Positions 25,489 through 37,173 of a DNA stretch of 64,000 nucleotides are shown here, piece after piece. Position 1 is the first letter of the stretch; the number at the start of each line of letters is the position of its first letter. Under the pieces are notes generated by a model that was given only the letters and a program-made list of their open reading frames with translations, was not told the DNA's origin and did not search any database. The DNA comes from Mycolicibacterium mucogenicum DSM 44124 (GTDB taxonomy: Bacteria; Actinomycetota; Actinomycetes; Mycobacteriales; Mycobacteriaceae). The translations under genes and the position numbers were made by a program. Location of the stretch: NCBI RefSeq assembly GCF_005670685.2, contig NZ_CP062008.1, forward strand, positions 2,418,001-2,482,000, in the 5' to 3' direction.

Positions 25489-26898
25489 CTAACCGGCCAC
25501 CTCCAGTTGTGGTTCGTCACCGAGCGTCGGCACGCCGCGGCCGCGCAGCTTGTTGACCAGGAACACCACCGCGCCGATGCCCAGCCACACGATGCCGCCG
25601 ATCTTGGCCAGCGAATCCGCGTTGAACAGCACATAGCCGATGATCAGGAAGCCCAGCGTCGGCACCACGAGGTGCAGCAGATAGTTCCGCGACTTCTTGC
25701 GGCCCAGGTAGTACCAGACCACCGATACGTGCAGCAGGCAGAAGGCGAACAGCGCGCCGAAGTTCACCAGTGACGAGATCAGCGCGATCTGGCCGACGAA
25801 GAACAGCACGAGGACCACGCTGATCGCGCTGACCAACAGGATCGCGGCGTACGGCACCTTGCGTGAGCTGACATTGGACAGGAAAGCGGGTAGCTGTCGG
25901 TCCCGGCTCATCGAGAACAGCAGCCGGCTGGTCGCGGCCTGCGCGGCCATCGCGTTGGCGAATCCCACGGCGAGCACGTTGACGACGAAGAATGCGTTCA
26001 TCCACCCCGTGCTGGACGCTGCCTCGACCAGTTTGAAGAATGCGTTGCCCGCCTCGTCGTCGCTGAATGATGCCCGGCCGCCGGCCAACAGGCTGGCCAA
26101 CCACGTCTGGCCGATGAACAGGAGCGCCACGATGAACAACGCGCCGACCATGGCTTTGCCGGCCGGATTGCGCGTGCCGGTGGATTCCTCGGCGAGTGTC
26201 GAAATACCGTCGAAGCCAAGGAAACTCAGGACGGCGATCGACAGTGCGGCGGCGATCAGCGGAGCGCTGACGGCGTCCGGATTCCAGATCGGCGTCGTGC
26301 TCCAGTGCACATTCGGCAGCGAGTCACCGTTGATGGCCCGCACCGCGATGATGACGAAGATCGCGAGGAAGACCAGCTCGAGCACCAGGAAGAGCCGGTT
26401 GGCCATCTTCAGCGAGTCGACGCCGAGCAGATTGATGACGGTGTTGACCAGGACGAACACCAGCGCCCACAGCCATCGCGGCGTCCCGGGGAAGAGGCCG
26501 ATCATCGATTCGGCGGCCAGTACGTACAGCAGCGTCGGGATCAGCAGGTAATCCAGGAGGATCGCCCATCCCGCGAAAAAGCCCGCGCCGGGATGGATTC
26601 CGCGGCCGACATACGAGAACACCGATCCGGCGAGCGGGAACGACTTGGCCATCTGCGCATACGCCGTCGCTGTGAACACCATCGCGATCAGGCCGATGAG
26701 GTAAACCAGGGGCACCATGCCGCCGGCGCTGTTGTACACGACGCCGAAGATGGTCCACGGTGCGATCGGCACCATGAACACCAACCCGTAGACGATGAGG
26801 TCGACGGTCGAGACGGAACGATTGAGTTCCTGTTTGTAGCCGAATGATTCGAGGGCGCGCTGGCCTTCGCCGGTGGCGAGGCGGGTGGTGGTTGCCAT
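25489..26898 (-). CDS. APC-family amino acid permease
   Basis: A 469-residue transporter with about 12 hydrophobic segments. The first-helix region VDLIVYGLVFMVPIAPWTIFGVVY and the downstream SFLGFDGISTLAEE motif are typical of amino acid/polyamine/organocation permeases. Start ATG 26898, 29 bp after the stop of the peptidase gene, so the two form an operon. Co-expression with a proline iminopeptidase-like enzyme suggests uptake of amino acids or small amides whose peptides are also hydrolysed. Probably under the FadR-type regulator at 27959. Confidence 0.9.
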   Translation of the reverse strand: MATTTRLATGEGQRALESFGYKQELNRSVSTVDLIVYGLVFMVPIAPWTIFGVVYNSAGGMVPLVYLIGLIAMVFTATAYAQMAKSFPLAGSVFSYVGRGIHPGAGFFAGWAILLDYLLIPTLLYVLAAESMIGLFPGTPRWLWALVFVLVNTVINLLGVDSLKMANRLFLVLELVFLAIFVIIAVRAINGDSLPNVHWSTTPIWNPDAVSAPLIAAALSIAVLSFLGFDGISTLAEESTGTRNPAGKAMVGALFIVALLFIGQTWLASLLAGGRASFSDDEAGNAFFKLVEAASSTGWMNAFFVVNVLAVGFANAMAAQAATSRLLFSMSRDRQLPAFLSNVSSRKVPYAAILLVSAISVVLVLFFVGQIALISSLVNFGALFAFCLLHVSVVWYYLGRKKSRNYLLHLVVPTLGFLIIGYVLFNADSLAKIGGIVWLGIGAVVFLVNKLRGRGVPTLGDEPQLEVAG

Positions 26899-26927
26899 GG
26901 CAGTCCTATCGGGTCGAGCGGATGGGG

Positions 26928-27869
26928 TCAGACCAGGGCGTCGGTGGCCAGATCGTGGTTGGCGTCGTGGTTGGCGAGGAACGCGGCGACGAAAGCGCGG
27001 AATTCCCTTGGCTTCTCGAGGTGCGAGCAGTGGCTGGTGCCGGGGAAGACGTGCCCGACGGCACCGGGGATGTGGTCGAGGAACGGCTGCCAGGAGTCGG
27101 GGGTGGCCTCGTCGAACTCGCCGGCGACGATCAGTGTGGGCGCGTTGATCGCGGGCAGCCGGTCGATGATGCTCCATGCGCCCAACGTGCCCATGACGTG
27201 AAACTCGTTGGGCCCGTTCATCGTGTGATAGACGGTGGGTTCCGCCTCCATCTGCGCGATGGTGTCGACGAGATCCTGTGGCATGGGTACGACGCGGCAC
27301 AGGTGGCGCGCGTAGAACTCGTCGGTCGCGGCCAGGTACTCAGGATCGTCGACCGTCCCCGCGTCCTCATGCCGGGTCAGTGCGGCTTGGATGTCCGGTG
27401 GCAATTGCGTGCGCAGCTGTGCGCAGCCGGCCATCCAGAGTTCCATCGACGCGGGGGAGTTGCAGATGACGAGCGATGCGAGCCCCGGCGGTCGGCGCAC
27501 TGCGATCTCCGCGCCCAGCATGCCGCCCCAGGACTGGCCCAGCAGGTGGTACTCGTCGATGCCCAGGGCAGCGCGGACGGTGTGGAATTCCTCGACGAAG
27601 AGCGCTGGCGTCCAGAACGCGGCGGGCGCATCGGGCAGGTGAGTGCTGTTGCCGCAGCCGATCTGGTCGTAATGGATCACCGTGCGGCCCGTTTCGGCGG
27701 CCAGTTCGGCGATGTTGCGTACGTAGTTGTGTGCCATGCCCGGCCCGCCGTGCAGCACGAACAGCGGAAGTGCTCCCGGCTCCGGCGACGACGGCGTGGT
27801 CACCTGGACCCAGGTCTCGTAGTCGCGGAACGGCACATGGTGGCTGGTGGTCGGCATGTCGGCCAGCAT
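26928..27869 (-). CDS. Proline iminopeptidase-like alpha/beta hydrolase (S33)
   Basis: A 313-residue hydrolase of the prolyl aminopeptidase branch. The oxyanion-hole HGGPGM, the HYDQIGCGNST segment and GQSWGGML (nucleophile Ser113) are all family hallmarks. Asp in GEFDEATP and His in TSHCSHLEKP complete the triad. It may cleave N-terminal proline, or amino-acid amides and esters. The first ATG at 27869 directly abuts an 11-bp-arm palindrome; ATG 27857 is an alternative. First gene of an operon with the APC permease. Confidence 0.87.
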   Translation of the reverse strand: MLADMPTTSHHVPFRDYETWVQVTTPSSPEPGALPLFVLHGGPGMAHNYVRNIAELAAETGRTVIHYDQIGCGNSTHLPDAPAAFWTPALFVEEFHTVRAALGIDEYHLLGQSWGGMLGAEIAVRRPPGLASLVICNSPASMELWMAGCAQLRTQLPPDIQAALTRHEDAGTVDDPEYLAATDEFYARHLCRVVPMPQDLVDTIAQMEAEPTVYHTMNGPNEFHVMGTLGAWSIIDRLPAINAPTLIVAGEFDEATPDSWQPFLDHIPGAVGHVFPGTSHCSHLEKPREFRAFVAAFLANHDANHDLATDALV

Positions 27870-27874
27870 GTTTC

Positions 27875-27903
27875 ATTAATGGTCTCATCACAAGACCATT
27901 AAT
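27875..27903. promoter_or_regulatory. Operator palindrome for FadR-type regulator
   Basis: Perfect arms ATTAATGGTCT (27875-27885) and AGACCATTAAT (27893-27903) around 7 bp. The TGGTCT/AGACCA core is the kind of sequence bound by FadR-subfamily GntR proteins. It lies between the divergent peptidase-permease operon and the regulator gene and covers the peptidase promoter. Confidence 0.72.
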
Positions 27904-27958
27904 CGAGATTTAACAATCCGTGTCGATACTCTGTGTGGCGACAGGAAGGGAGCCGGCG

Positions 27959-31385
<3,427 letters not shown>

Positions 31386-31454
31386 CTCCGCGACAATAAG
31401 CCGGTGTAACGCATCGGTGCGAGGGAAACCCCCATCTGGGTCGCTCCGTACCAC

Positions 31455-31460
31455 TAAACT
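31455..31460 (+). promoter_or_regulatory. -10 hexamer of the tandem TetR operon
   Basis: TAAACT lies 7 nt before the GTG at 31468, which fits a leaderless transcript. No good -35 hexamer is seen. It supports choosing the start at 31468. Confidence 0.4.
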
Positions 31461-31467
31461 CGGCCCG

Positions 31468-32166
31468 GTGTCTTTGCCACGGGGGGGTCAAGCCTCCGAG
31501 CGCCGTGCGCGCGGCCGGCCGGCCAACGCCGATTTGCGAGCTGCCAGGCGCAAGGAGATCGTGCGATCTGCCTATGCCGTGCTGACCGATCGCGGCTATG
31601 ACCAGACGACGATGGCGGATATCGCCCGTCACGCCAACGTCGGGCAGGGCACTCTGTACCGGTACTACCCGAGCAAGCGAGAGCTGCTCGACGACGTTTT
31701 CGATTACGCGGTCACGAAAGCTGCACGGGCACTTCGCATCGGCTCGCTGGCCAGCCTGGACCTGAGCGACTACCACCAGGCGATGGAGCTCATCACGGTA
31801 TTCGGTACCCGCCTGTTCGACCTCGTCGATGAGGATCCTGCGATCGTCCGGCTGCTCACGGTGGAAAGCAGCGCCATCGACCCCGAACTGCGCTTCCGGG
31901 TCAGCGGGCTCCTGTCGACGCTGGATGTCGCGTTCGCGCGGCTGTTCGAGACGGCAAACCCCGACTACGCCTCGGTGGATCACCGTGCCACGTGGGCGTT
32001 GCTGGGCCGCCTGGTGATGGGACTGTCCGGCCCGGGGTTGCTGATGTCCATGCGGGGGGACAGGACGGCCGAGTCGCGTGCCACGTTCCTGGCGTCGATC
32101 TCGGCGATCGCCGATCAGGGATTGCTGGCCGAGGAGCCCGCCGATGGGGAGATCGGCGATGCCTGA
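31468..32166 (+). CDS. TetR-family regulator (first of a tandem pair)
   Basis: A 232-residue TetR protein. Basic N-terminal stretch (RRARGRPANADLRAARRKEIVRS), then the HTH TTMADIARHANVGQGTLYRYYPSKRELLDDVFDYAV. GTG 31468 follows a TAAACT box by 7 nt; a GTG at 31417 is upstream of that box. Its last 8 bases overlap the next TetR gene in another frame, so the two are translationally coupled and may form a heterodimer or act on related ligands. No target gene is obvious nearby. Confidence 0.86.
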   Translation: MSLPRGGQASERRARGRPANADLRAARRKEIVRSAYAVLTDRGYDQTTMADIARHANVGQGTLYRYYPSKRELLDDVFDYAVTKAARALRIGSLASLDLSDYHQAMELITVFGTRLFDLVDEDPAIVRLLTVESSAIDPELRFRVSGLLSTLDVAFARLFETANPDYASVDHRATWALLGRLVMGLSGPGLLMSMRGDRTAESRATFLASISAIADQGLLAEEPADGEIGDA

Positions 32167-32764
32167 AAGAGCTGCCCAGTTGTACGCGGCGGCCACCGAG
32201 TTGTTCATCGAGCGTGGATACCGCGACGTCGACGTCGCCGACATCACCGCCCGGTGTGGCGTCGGCCACGGCACTTTCTATAACTACTTCCGCAATAAGC
32301 GGGACCTCCTCGAGTCCATCCAGTCCCGGACGGTCGAAGAACTTTCGGCCGCGGTCGCCGGCGAGCGGCCGCCGTCCGACTGGACCTGTCGCGCCGAGTA
32401 CGTCGCCGAGTTCACCGACCGGGCGCGCCGGGCCGTGACCTACATCGCGAAAAACCGTGCGCTGGTGTCGTTCGTGGTGATCGCCGCGCCTGGCGTGGAT
32501 GAACAGGCCTACGAATCAGTGCTCGCCGCGTACGACCAACTCGGTGCGCAGGCGACGGAATTCCTGGAGGTGGGACGCCGGCAGGGATGGATTCGCGACA
32601 GTGTGGACGTGCGCATCGCCGGGCAGGCGGTGGTGTCGTGTGTGTTGATGGCGACGTTCCCGATGCTCGTCGGTGACGGCGCCGACGTCGACCCGGAGCC
32701 CATCGCGCAGGCATGTGCGGCGTTTCTGCTGGGCGGGATGCGCCGGGTACTACCGGATTCGTGA
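32159..32764 (+). CDS. TetR-family regulator (second of a tandem pair)
   Basis: A 201-residue TetR protein with HTH VDVADITARCGVGHGTFYNYFRNKRDLLESI near the N-terminus and an all-helical C-terminal domain. ATG 32159 lies within the end of the preceding TetR gene, an 8-bp overlap. The protein is only modestly similar to its neighbour, so this is not a recent duplication. Its stop overlaps the convergent ABC1 kinase gene by 15 bp. Confidence 0.86.
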   Translation: MPERAAQLYAAATELFIERGYRDVDVADITARCGVGHGTFYNYFRNKRDLLESIQSRTVEELSAAVAGERPPSDWTCRAEYVAEFTDRARRAVTYIAKNRALVSFVVIAAPGVDEQAYESVLAAYDQLGAQATEFLEVGRRQGWIRDSVDVRIAGQAVVSCVLMATFPMLVGDGADVDPEPIAQACAAFLLGGMRRVLPDS

Positions 32765-34144
32765 GCGCCAGCGGGCGATCTGCTGTCCCATCTCGGTCGC
32801 GGGCGCAGCGTCCAGGGCCCATTCCGAAGCGATATCGTGCCAGCGACCCTGCGCTTGCAGCGTGCCCAACAGTGCACACACGCTCATCTCCGTCCGGCGC
32901 GAGAACGCGTGTGCGCTGTGCATGCGCTGCTTGAATATGCCTGACCGGTAATCGGATTGGGGCAGCATCGCCTGCGACAGCGCCTTGTACGCGACCTTGT
33001 CGGTCACTTGGCTCAGGCCCGGAGTGAGATACCACCCGGCGACGGCCCGCATGTATTCCAACGCCATCACCGGGGGCAGCGCCTCGGCATCGACGATGAA
33101 TCCGGCCACGCTGGCCAGGCGATGTGCGGTCGCGGCGTCGCCGCGCATGACCGCCTTCAGTACGGACCGTTCCAGATCGACTTCGGCTCGGCTCATCCGT
33201 ACATACAGGCCGAAATCGACGAAACCGATTCGGTTGTCCGGCAGATGCAGGATGTTGCCCGGGTGCGGGTCGGCGCAGAACTCGCCGCTGGTGTAGATGT
33301 TGGCGCAGTAGAAGCGGAAGACCGCCTCGCCGATGTGGTCGCGCACCGTCTGGTCGACGTCGGTGAGGTGATGAAGTTGGGTGCCGTCCAGATACTCGGT
33401 CACCAGGACGCGGTCGGTGCACAATTCGTCGATCGGCTCGGGTATCACGAACACCGGATGTTCGCGATGAGCTTCGAAGACCGCGCGATGGTTGGTCAGC
33501 TCCCGGCGGTAGTCGAGCTCGGCCGTGATCTGCCGGCTGACCTCGGCCACCACCGCATTCAGTCCTCTGACCGGATAGGCCCCGGCGCGTAGCCGGACCA
33601 GCAGGGCCAGGTTCTTCAGGTCTGCGCGGACCGCGCTACGCGCCCACGGGTATTGGACCTTGACTGCCACGTCGCGTCCGTCGGTGAGGCGGGCCCGGTA
33701 GACCTGACCGAGCGACGCCGTCGCCACGGGCTCGGGTTCGATCGTGCGCACCCGGCCGCGCCGTGCACCCCACTCGGAGTCCATCAACCGAAACATGACG
33801 GCGTTGTCGACGGCGGGGGCCCTGCTGAACAACGGAGATAGCCGGCGGGAGAATTCATCTCGGGTCTGTGCGGAGCTCAGGCCGAAATTCAGCAGCGAAA
33901 GCAGTTGGCCGAGCTTCATCGCCGCACCCTTCATGGTGCCCAAGGTGGCGGCGAGGTCGTCGGCCAAGCGCAGCATCTGTTCGTCGCGGGCTTGCGCTTT
34001 CTGCTCCTCGGACAGAAAAGGCTGACGGACAGCGCTCGTTGCCGCCCGTGCCGCGGCGCGGGCGGCGACCTGCCCGACGCGTGCGCCGCGCGCGGCGCGG
34101 TCGGTGGGTTGATCACCAGGCGTCAATGTGGCCTGCCTTGACAT
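32750..34144 (-). CDS. ABC1/UbiB (ADCK) atypical kinase-like protein
   Basis: A 464-residue UbiB-type protein kinase-like ATPase. The N-terminal KxGQ motif region is MKGAAMKLGQLLS; ATASLGQVYRA replaces the glycine-rich loop, then VAVKVQYP gives the ATP-site Lys, ADPHPGNI the catalytic loop and GFVDFGL the metal-binding Asp. Family members support isoprenoid quinone or lipid metabolism. ATG 34144 overlaps the end of the EspR-like gene by 32 bp, so the kinase is expressed together with that regulator. Confidence 0.89.
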   Translation of the reverse strand: MSRQATLTPGDQPTDRAARGARVGQVAARAAARAATSAVRQPFLSEEQKAQARDEQMLRLADDLAATLGTMKGAAMKLGQLLSLLNFGLSSAQTRDEFSRRLSPLFSRAPAVDNAVMFRLMDSEWGARRGRVRTIEPEPVATASLGQVYRARLTDGRDVAVKVQYPWARSAVRADLKNLALLVRLRAGAYPVRGLNAVVAEVSRQITAELDYRRELTNHRAVFEAHREHPVFVIPEPIDELCTDRVLVTEYLDGTQLHHLTDVDQTVRDHIGEAVFRFYCANIYTSGEFCADPHPGNILHLPDNRIGFVDFGLYVRMSRAEVDLERSVLKAVMRGDAATAHRLASVAGFIVDAEALPPVMALEYMRAVAGWYLTPGLSQVTDKVAYKALSQAMLPQSDYRSGIFKQRMHSAHAFSRRTEMSVCALLGTLQAQGRWHDIASEWALDAAPATEMGQQIARWRSRIR

Positions 34145-34622
34145 CAATGGCTATCGCGCTGACCAGGATCCCTTGTGTTTGGTCTACAACCGGTTCGCCC
34201 AGCCTGGCAAGGGAACCCGCCGAGTCGAGCAGGGCCTCACGGACGCTTGGCCGCAGCGTCATGAGAGCAGTGGTGATCTCACGCACGGACTCGTTGCGGG
34301 CGAGACGGAGCCAGTCCAATTCGCTTTCGAGCGCACGGGTGTACATGGAGTCCCGGCCCTCGAGGTATTCGGTTCGGACGCCGAAGAATTCGGCCAGCAT
34401 CTGCACAGTCAGGCGTGACGGGCGAGTCCGCAGGCCACGGCGCAGCTGCGACAGATAGGGGTCCGACAAGTCGTAGCCGCGGCGGGCCAGCGCTTGCGTC
34501 ACTTCGCAGTTCCGGTACGGGCCTCGTGTCGGTGGATAGATGGCGGTGAAGAGATTGTTGAGCCGCTCGGCGAACAAGGTGATGTTTCCCGCGGGCTTCT
34601 GCGGGTGCTTCCTGCTGAACAT
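34113..34622 (-). CDS. EspR-like HTH transcriptional regulator
   Basis: A 169-residue Xre-type regulator resembling EspR. FAERLNNLFTAIYPPTRGPYRNCEVTQAL aligns with the EspR N-terminus, and YDLSDPYLSQLRRGLRTRPSRLTVQMLAEFF forms the HTH, followed by LESELDWLRLARNESVREI and a C-terminal helical dimerisation part. EspR (Rv3849) is a nucleoid-associated regulator of ESX-1-linked and cell-wall genes. This copy is longer and sits in another locus, overlapping an ABC1 kinase, so it is a paralogue. Start ATG 34622. Confidence 0.87.
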   Translation of the reverse strand: MFSRKHPQKPAGNITLFAERLNNLFTAIYPPTRGPYRNCEVTQALARRGYDLSDPYLSQLRRGLRTRPSRLTVQMLAEFFGVRTEYLEGRDSMYTRALESELDWLRLARNESVREITTALMTLRPSVREALLDSAGSLARLGEPVVDQTQGILVSAIAIDVKAGHIDAW

Positions 34623-35191
34623 GTCGTTCCCCCAAATGGTGTTGCCAGGTCCTGACGTGACGTGCTGCGCACGTGCGGGAACCAGATGGCCGGGTATTAG
34701 CCGCTTGGGGGAGCGTTCCGGGTCCGTTGGCGATGTAACAGATGTTCGCCAACGTACCCGGAGCGAGTACGTTAGCTCACGGCCGTCAACTTCGCTAGAG
34801 CTGTCGGAGAATGAAATGTTGACACGTCAGTCCGCTATATGTAATCCTCGGCTCGGAAAGCAGAATCCGGTCAACTTGGGGGAGTGTGCGCCGTATTTGC
34901 GCTGGAAGGGGGCGATTGCATGGTGAACTGCGGGGTGTTCACCACGCTGGACGTTCGTAGCTGTGTGTTCGCTGTGAGGAACAGTGGGGAATACCGCTAA
35001 TCGGCGTCAATTGTTGCTGAAACGTTGAATCCGCGGCGCTGTCGGGACGGGGGATGTCGGCAGCCACCGAATGGGCCGGCGAGGTCTCAGTGCTGAGACG
35101 CTCCTCGGCAATTCGATGAGCCCAGGCCGCACAAAGTGACATTGGAACCGAGGGGACGCCCGCCACATGTGGCGGCGGAAGGGGTTTCGCT
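34623..35191. other. 569-bp intergenic region without a convincing gene
   Basis: No reading frame here looks coding. It holds an AACGTAC-N9-GTACGTT inverted repeat (34751-34773), an ACGTGC-N3-GCACGT hairpin (34660-34674), and a perfect TTGACA at 34819-34824 followed 17 bp later by TAATCC. The 34780-35010 part is less GC-rich than its surroundings. It could contain the EspR-like promoter and a small RNA or long leader for the gene at 35192. Confidence 0.45.
34751..34773. promoter_or_regulatory. Inverted repeat upstream of the EspR-like gene
   Basis: AACGTAC (34751-34757) and GTACGTT (34767-34773) are perfect 7-bp complements separated by 9 bp, about 130 bp upstream of the EspR-like ATG. It is a candidate operator or transcript hairpin for the regulator/kinase pair. 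Confidence 0.4.
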
Positions 35192-35824
35192 GTGGGGGTC
35201 ACGACGAACAAGGTGCTGTGCGATAGCGAGATCGCACCTGACGGCAGCGTGGTGGTGATCGAAGATGTTGGCGCCGGCGGTGTTTCCGGCGTCTACGTGC
35301 ACCCGGATGTGCGCGGTGACGGGGGTGTTGTGCGAGCGCTGTGGGTGCACACCATGAACGTCCACGAATGCGACCTCGTCGGCAGGATGGTGCGCGTGCG
35401 GGTGTATTCGGGTACGGAAACCCGCGGAATGGGAGTGCCTGCGTTCGACGGGCATCTCGACATCGCCACCGGTGTCCTGGCCGTGGGCGATCGTCATAAC
35501 CGGAACCGGCAGCTGCTTTTCGGTACACCGAAGGTCGTCCGCGTCACCGTCTTCCTCGGCAACGAGATCGAGACCGTTCAATTCGGCGATTCCGACAGCC
35601 GTTATCCCCTGTCAGGCCCGAGTGAAATCAACGTGCTGCTGCACGGTGAAACCGACTTCGTTCATGCGCTCGGATACCCGATGCCGCGGTGGGGCGGACT
35701 TCGCCGGTTGCGCCGGCGCAGTCGCAATCTCGTTCGGCGCACACACGTCGACGTGCAGCAGCCGGCGACAACCCGCCGCGCACCCGAAGAACGGGAGCCG
35801 GCCCTACCTGGCGTCGCGCCGTGA
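35192..35824 (+). CDS. Hypothetical protein
   Basis: A 210-residue protein I do not recognise. It looks beta-strand rich through about residue 155 (VVVIEDVGAGGVSGVYVHPDV, VRVRVYSGTETRGM, VVRVTVFLGNEIETVQFGDSD) and ends in a basic Arg-rich tail (RWGGLRRLRRRSRNLVRRTH). There is no signal peptide or membrane segment. GTG 35192 is the first start. Codon use is like the neighbours. It stands alone after a long non-coding stretch and converges on an SDR gene. Confidence 0.6.
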   Translation: MGVTTNKVLCDSEIAPDGSVVVIEDVGAGGVSGVYVHPDVRGDGGVVRALWVHTMNVHECDLVGRMVRVRVYSGTETRGMGVPAFDGHLDIATGVLAVGDRHNRNRQLLFGTPKVVRVTVFLGNEIETVQFGDSDSRYPLSGPSEINVLLHGETDFVHALGYPMPRWGGLRRLRRRSRNLVRRTHVDVQQPATTRRAPEEREPALPGVAP

Positions 35825-35851
35825 CCGGGTTTCGAACCGAAATGGGTCGCG

Positions 35852-36670
35852 TCAGCGCTTGTTGACGAAGCCGGCGTCCACCGGCAGCGTCACGCCGGTG
35901 ATGTACCGTCCGGCGTCCGACACCAGCCACGCCACGGTGTTGGCGATGTCCTCGGCCTCGAGCACCTGCACGGGCAGTGCATTCGTCATGTCGGGGCCCG
36001 CTTTGGTTTCTTCGGTCAACTGGCTCAACCACTTCCGGGTGAACTCGTTGTCGATCATCGGGGTGTTGACCCCGGCCGGATGGATCGAGTTGACCCGGAT
36101 GTTCTGCGAGGCCAGCAGGTTCGAGTACACCCGCATCAGGCCGACCATGCCGTGCTTGGCGGCGGCGTAGCCCACCGACCCGGCCATCGGCGAGGACAGC
36201 CCGACCAGTCCGGCAACCGAGCTGATCAGCACGATCGACCCGCCGTTGCCGGCCTTGACCATCGGGCGCATCGCCACATCGAGGGTGTTGTAGACGCCCG
36301 TGAGATTGACGTCGATGACGTCCTGCCAGGCGTCTTCACCGGCCATCGGGGCGATCCCGGCGTTGGCGATCACGATGTCCAGCCGGCCACCGAGCTCTTC
36401 GACGCCGGCCTTCAGTGCGGTCTTGAGGGCGCCGCGGTCGCGGACGTCGGCCTGACTGGCGACGATTCGCGCGCCGTTGTCCTCGACCAGCTTGACCGTC
36501 GCGGCCAGATCGTCGGGCGTGGCCATGGGGTAGGGGACCGACGCGATCTGGTCGCACAGGTCGACGGCGATGATGTCGGCGCCCATCGACGACAGCTTCA
36601 CCGCGTGCGCGCGGCCCTGGCCACGCGCCGCGCCGGTGATGAAGGCGACCTTGCCGCTCAGCTCACCCAT
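35852..36670 (-). CDS. Mycofactocin-coupled SDR family oxidoreductase
   Basis: A 272-residue short-chain dehydrogenase of the mycofactocin-linked type seen in Rv2750. The NAD site is [12 protein letters not shown], the catalytic set is SSVAG with Ser and YAAAK with Tyr and Lys, and the family insert ([30 protein letters not shown]) that buries the cofactor is present. Such enzymes keep NAD bound and pass electrons to mycofactocin. Start ATG 36670 is 2 bp from the stop of the monooxygenase gene, so they form an operon. Confidence 0.92.
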   Translation of the reverse strand: MGELSGKVAFITGAARGQGRAHAVKLSSMGADIIAVDLCDQIASVPYPMATPDDLAATVKLVEDNGARIVASQADVRDRGALKTALKAGVEELGGRLDIVIANAGIAPMAGEDAWQDVIDVNLTGVYNTLDVAMRPMVKAGNGGSIVLISSVAGLVGLSSPMAGSVGYAAAKHGMVGLMRVYSNLLASQNIRVNSIHPAGVNTPMIDNEFTRKWLSQLTEETKAGPDMTNALPVQVLEAEDIANTVAWLVSDAGRYITGVTLPVDAGFVNKR

Positions 36671-36672
36671 GG

Positions 36673-36993
36673 TCAGTTCCCTCGCAACTGGCCCTTGGCC
36701 GGATCGCCGGCGACCACGGGAGCGAGCATCTTGATGTCGGGCGCACCGTCGAGGTGCTCGCCGATGGCGCCGAACAGCTTGCCGATGGCCGGGGCGGTGC
36801 TGTGGGCCTTGATGGCGTCGGCGTCGGCCCACTGCTCGACGAACACGAAAGTGCCGCCGTCGGCCTCGTGCAGCGAGTAGAGCTCACAGCCCGGTTCCGC
36901 GTGGACGGCGTCGACGGCCTCGACGCACGCGGCGCGGACCACGTCGACGGACTCGGGCTTGGCTTTCATGGTGGCGACGACAACGACGGGCAT
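36673..36993 (-). CDS. ABM-domain (antibiotic biosynthesis monooxygenase-like) protein
   Basis: A 106-residue ferredoxin-like-fold protein, like Rv2749. [23 protein letters not shown] starts the domain and [29 protein letters not shown] is the typical core. Family members oxidise quinones or remove haem-like compounds, or simply bind ligands; no cofactor residues can be assigned here. ATG 36993 is chosen over an upstream GTG-type opening at 37035. First gene of a two-gene operon with the mycofactocin-type SDR. Confidence 0.86.
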   Translation of the reverse strand: MPVVVVATMKAKPESVDVVRAACVEAVDAVHAEPGCELYSLHEADGGTFVFVEQWADADAIKAHSTAPAIGKLFGAIGEHLDGAPDIKMLAPVVAGDPAKGQLRGN

Positions 36994-37160
36994 GAACGAC
37001 TCCTCGATAGCTAGCTGACCTAGACAGGTGTCCACGTTAGACCGGGCTCCGCGGCGCGTGTGACGTGGCTCCCACTGCTGCGTGACCAGCGGATATGTGG
37101 ACGGGGTCGTGACCCAAGCGTTACTTGTGTGGCAGATGGTGCAGATGGGGTAATTGCGAC

Positions 37161-37166
37161 TAGGCT
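37161..37166 (+). promoter_or_regulatory. Putative -10 hexamer of ftsK
   Basis: TAGGCT lies 7 nt before the ATG at 37174, consistent with leaderless transcription of ftsK. A -35 element is not clear. Confidence 0.4.
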
Positions 37167-37173
37167 GGCAGCC

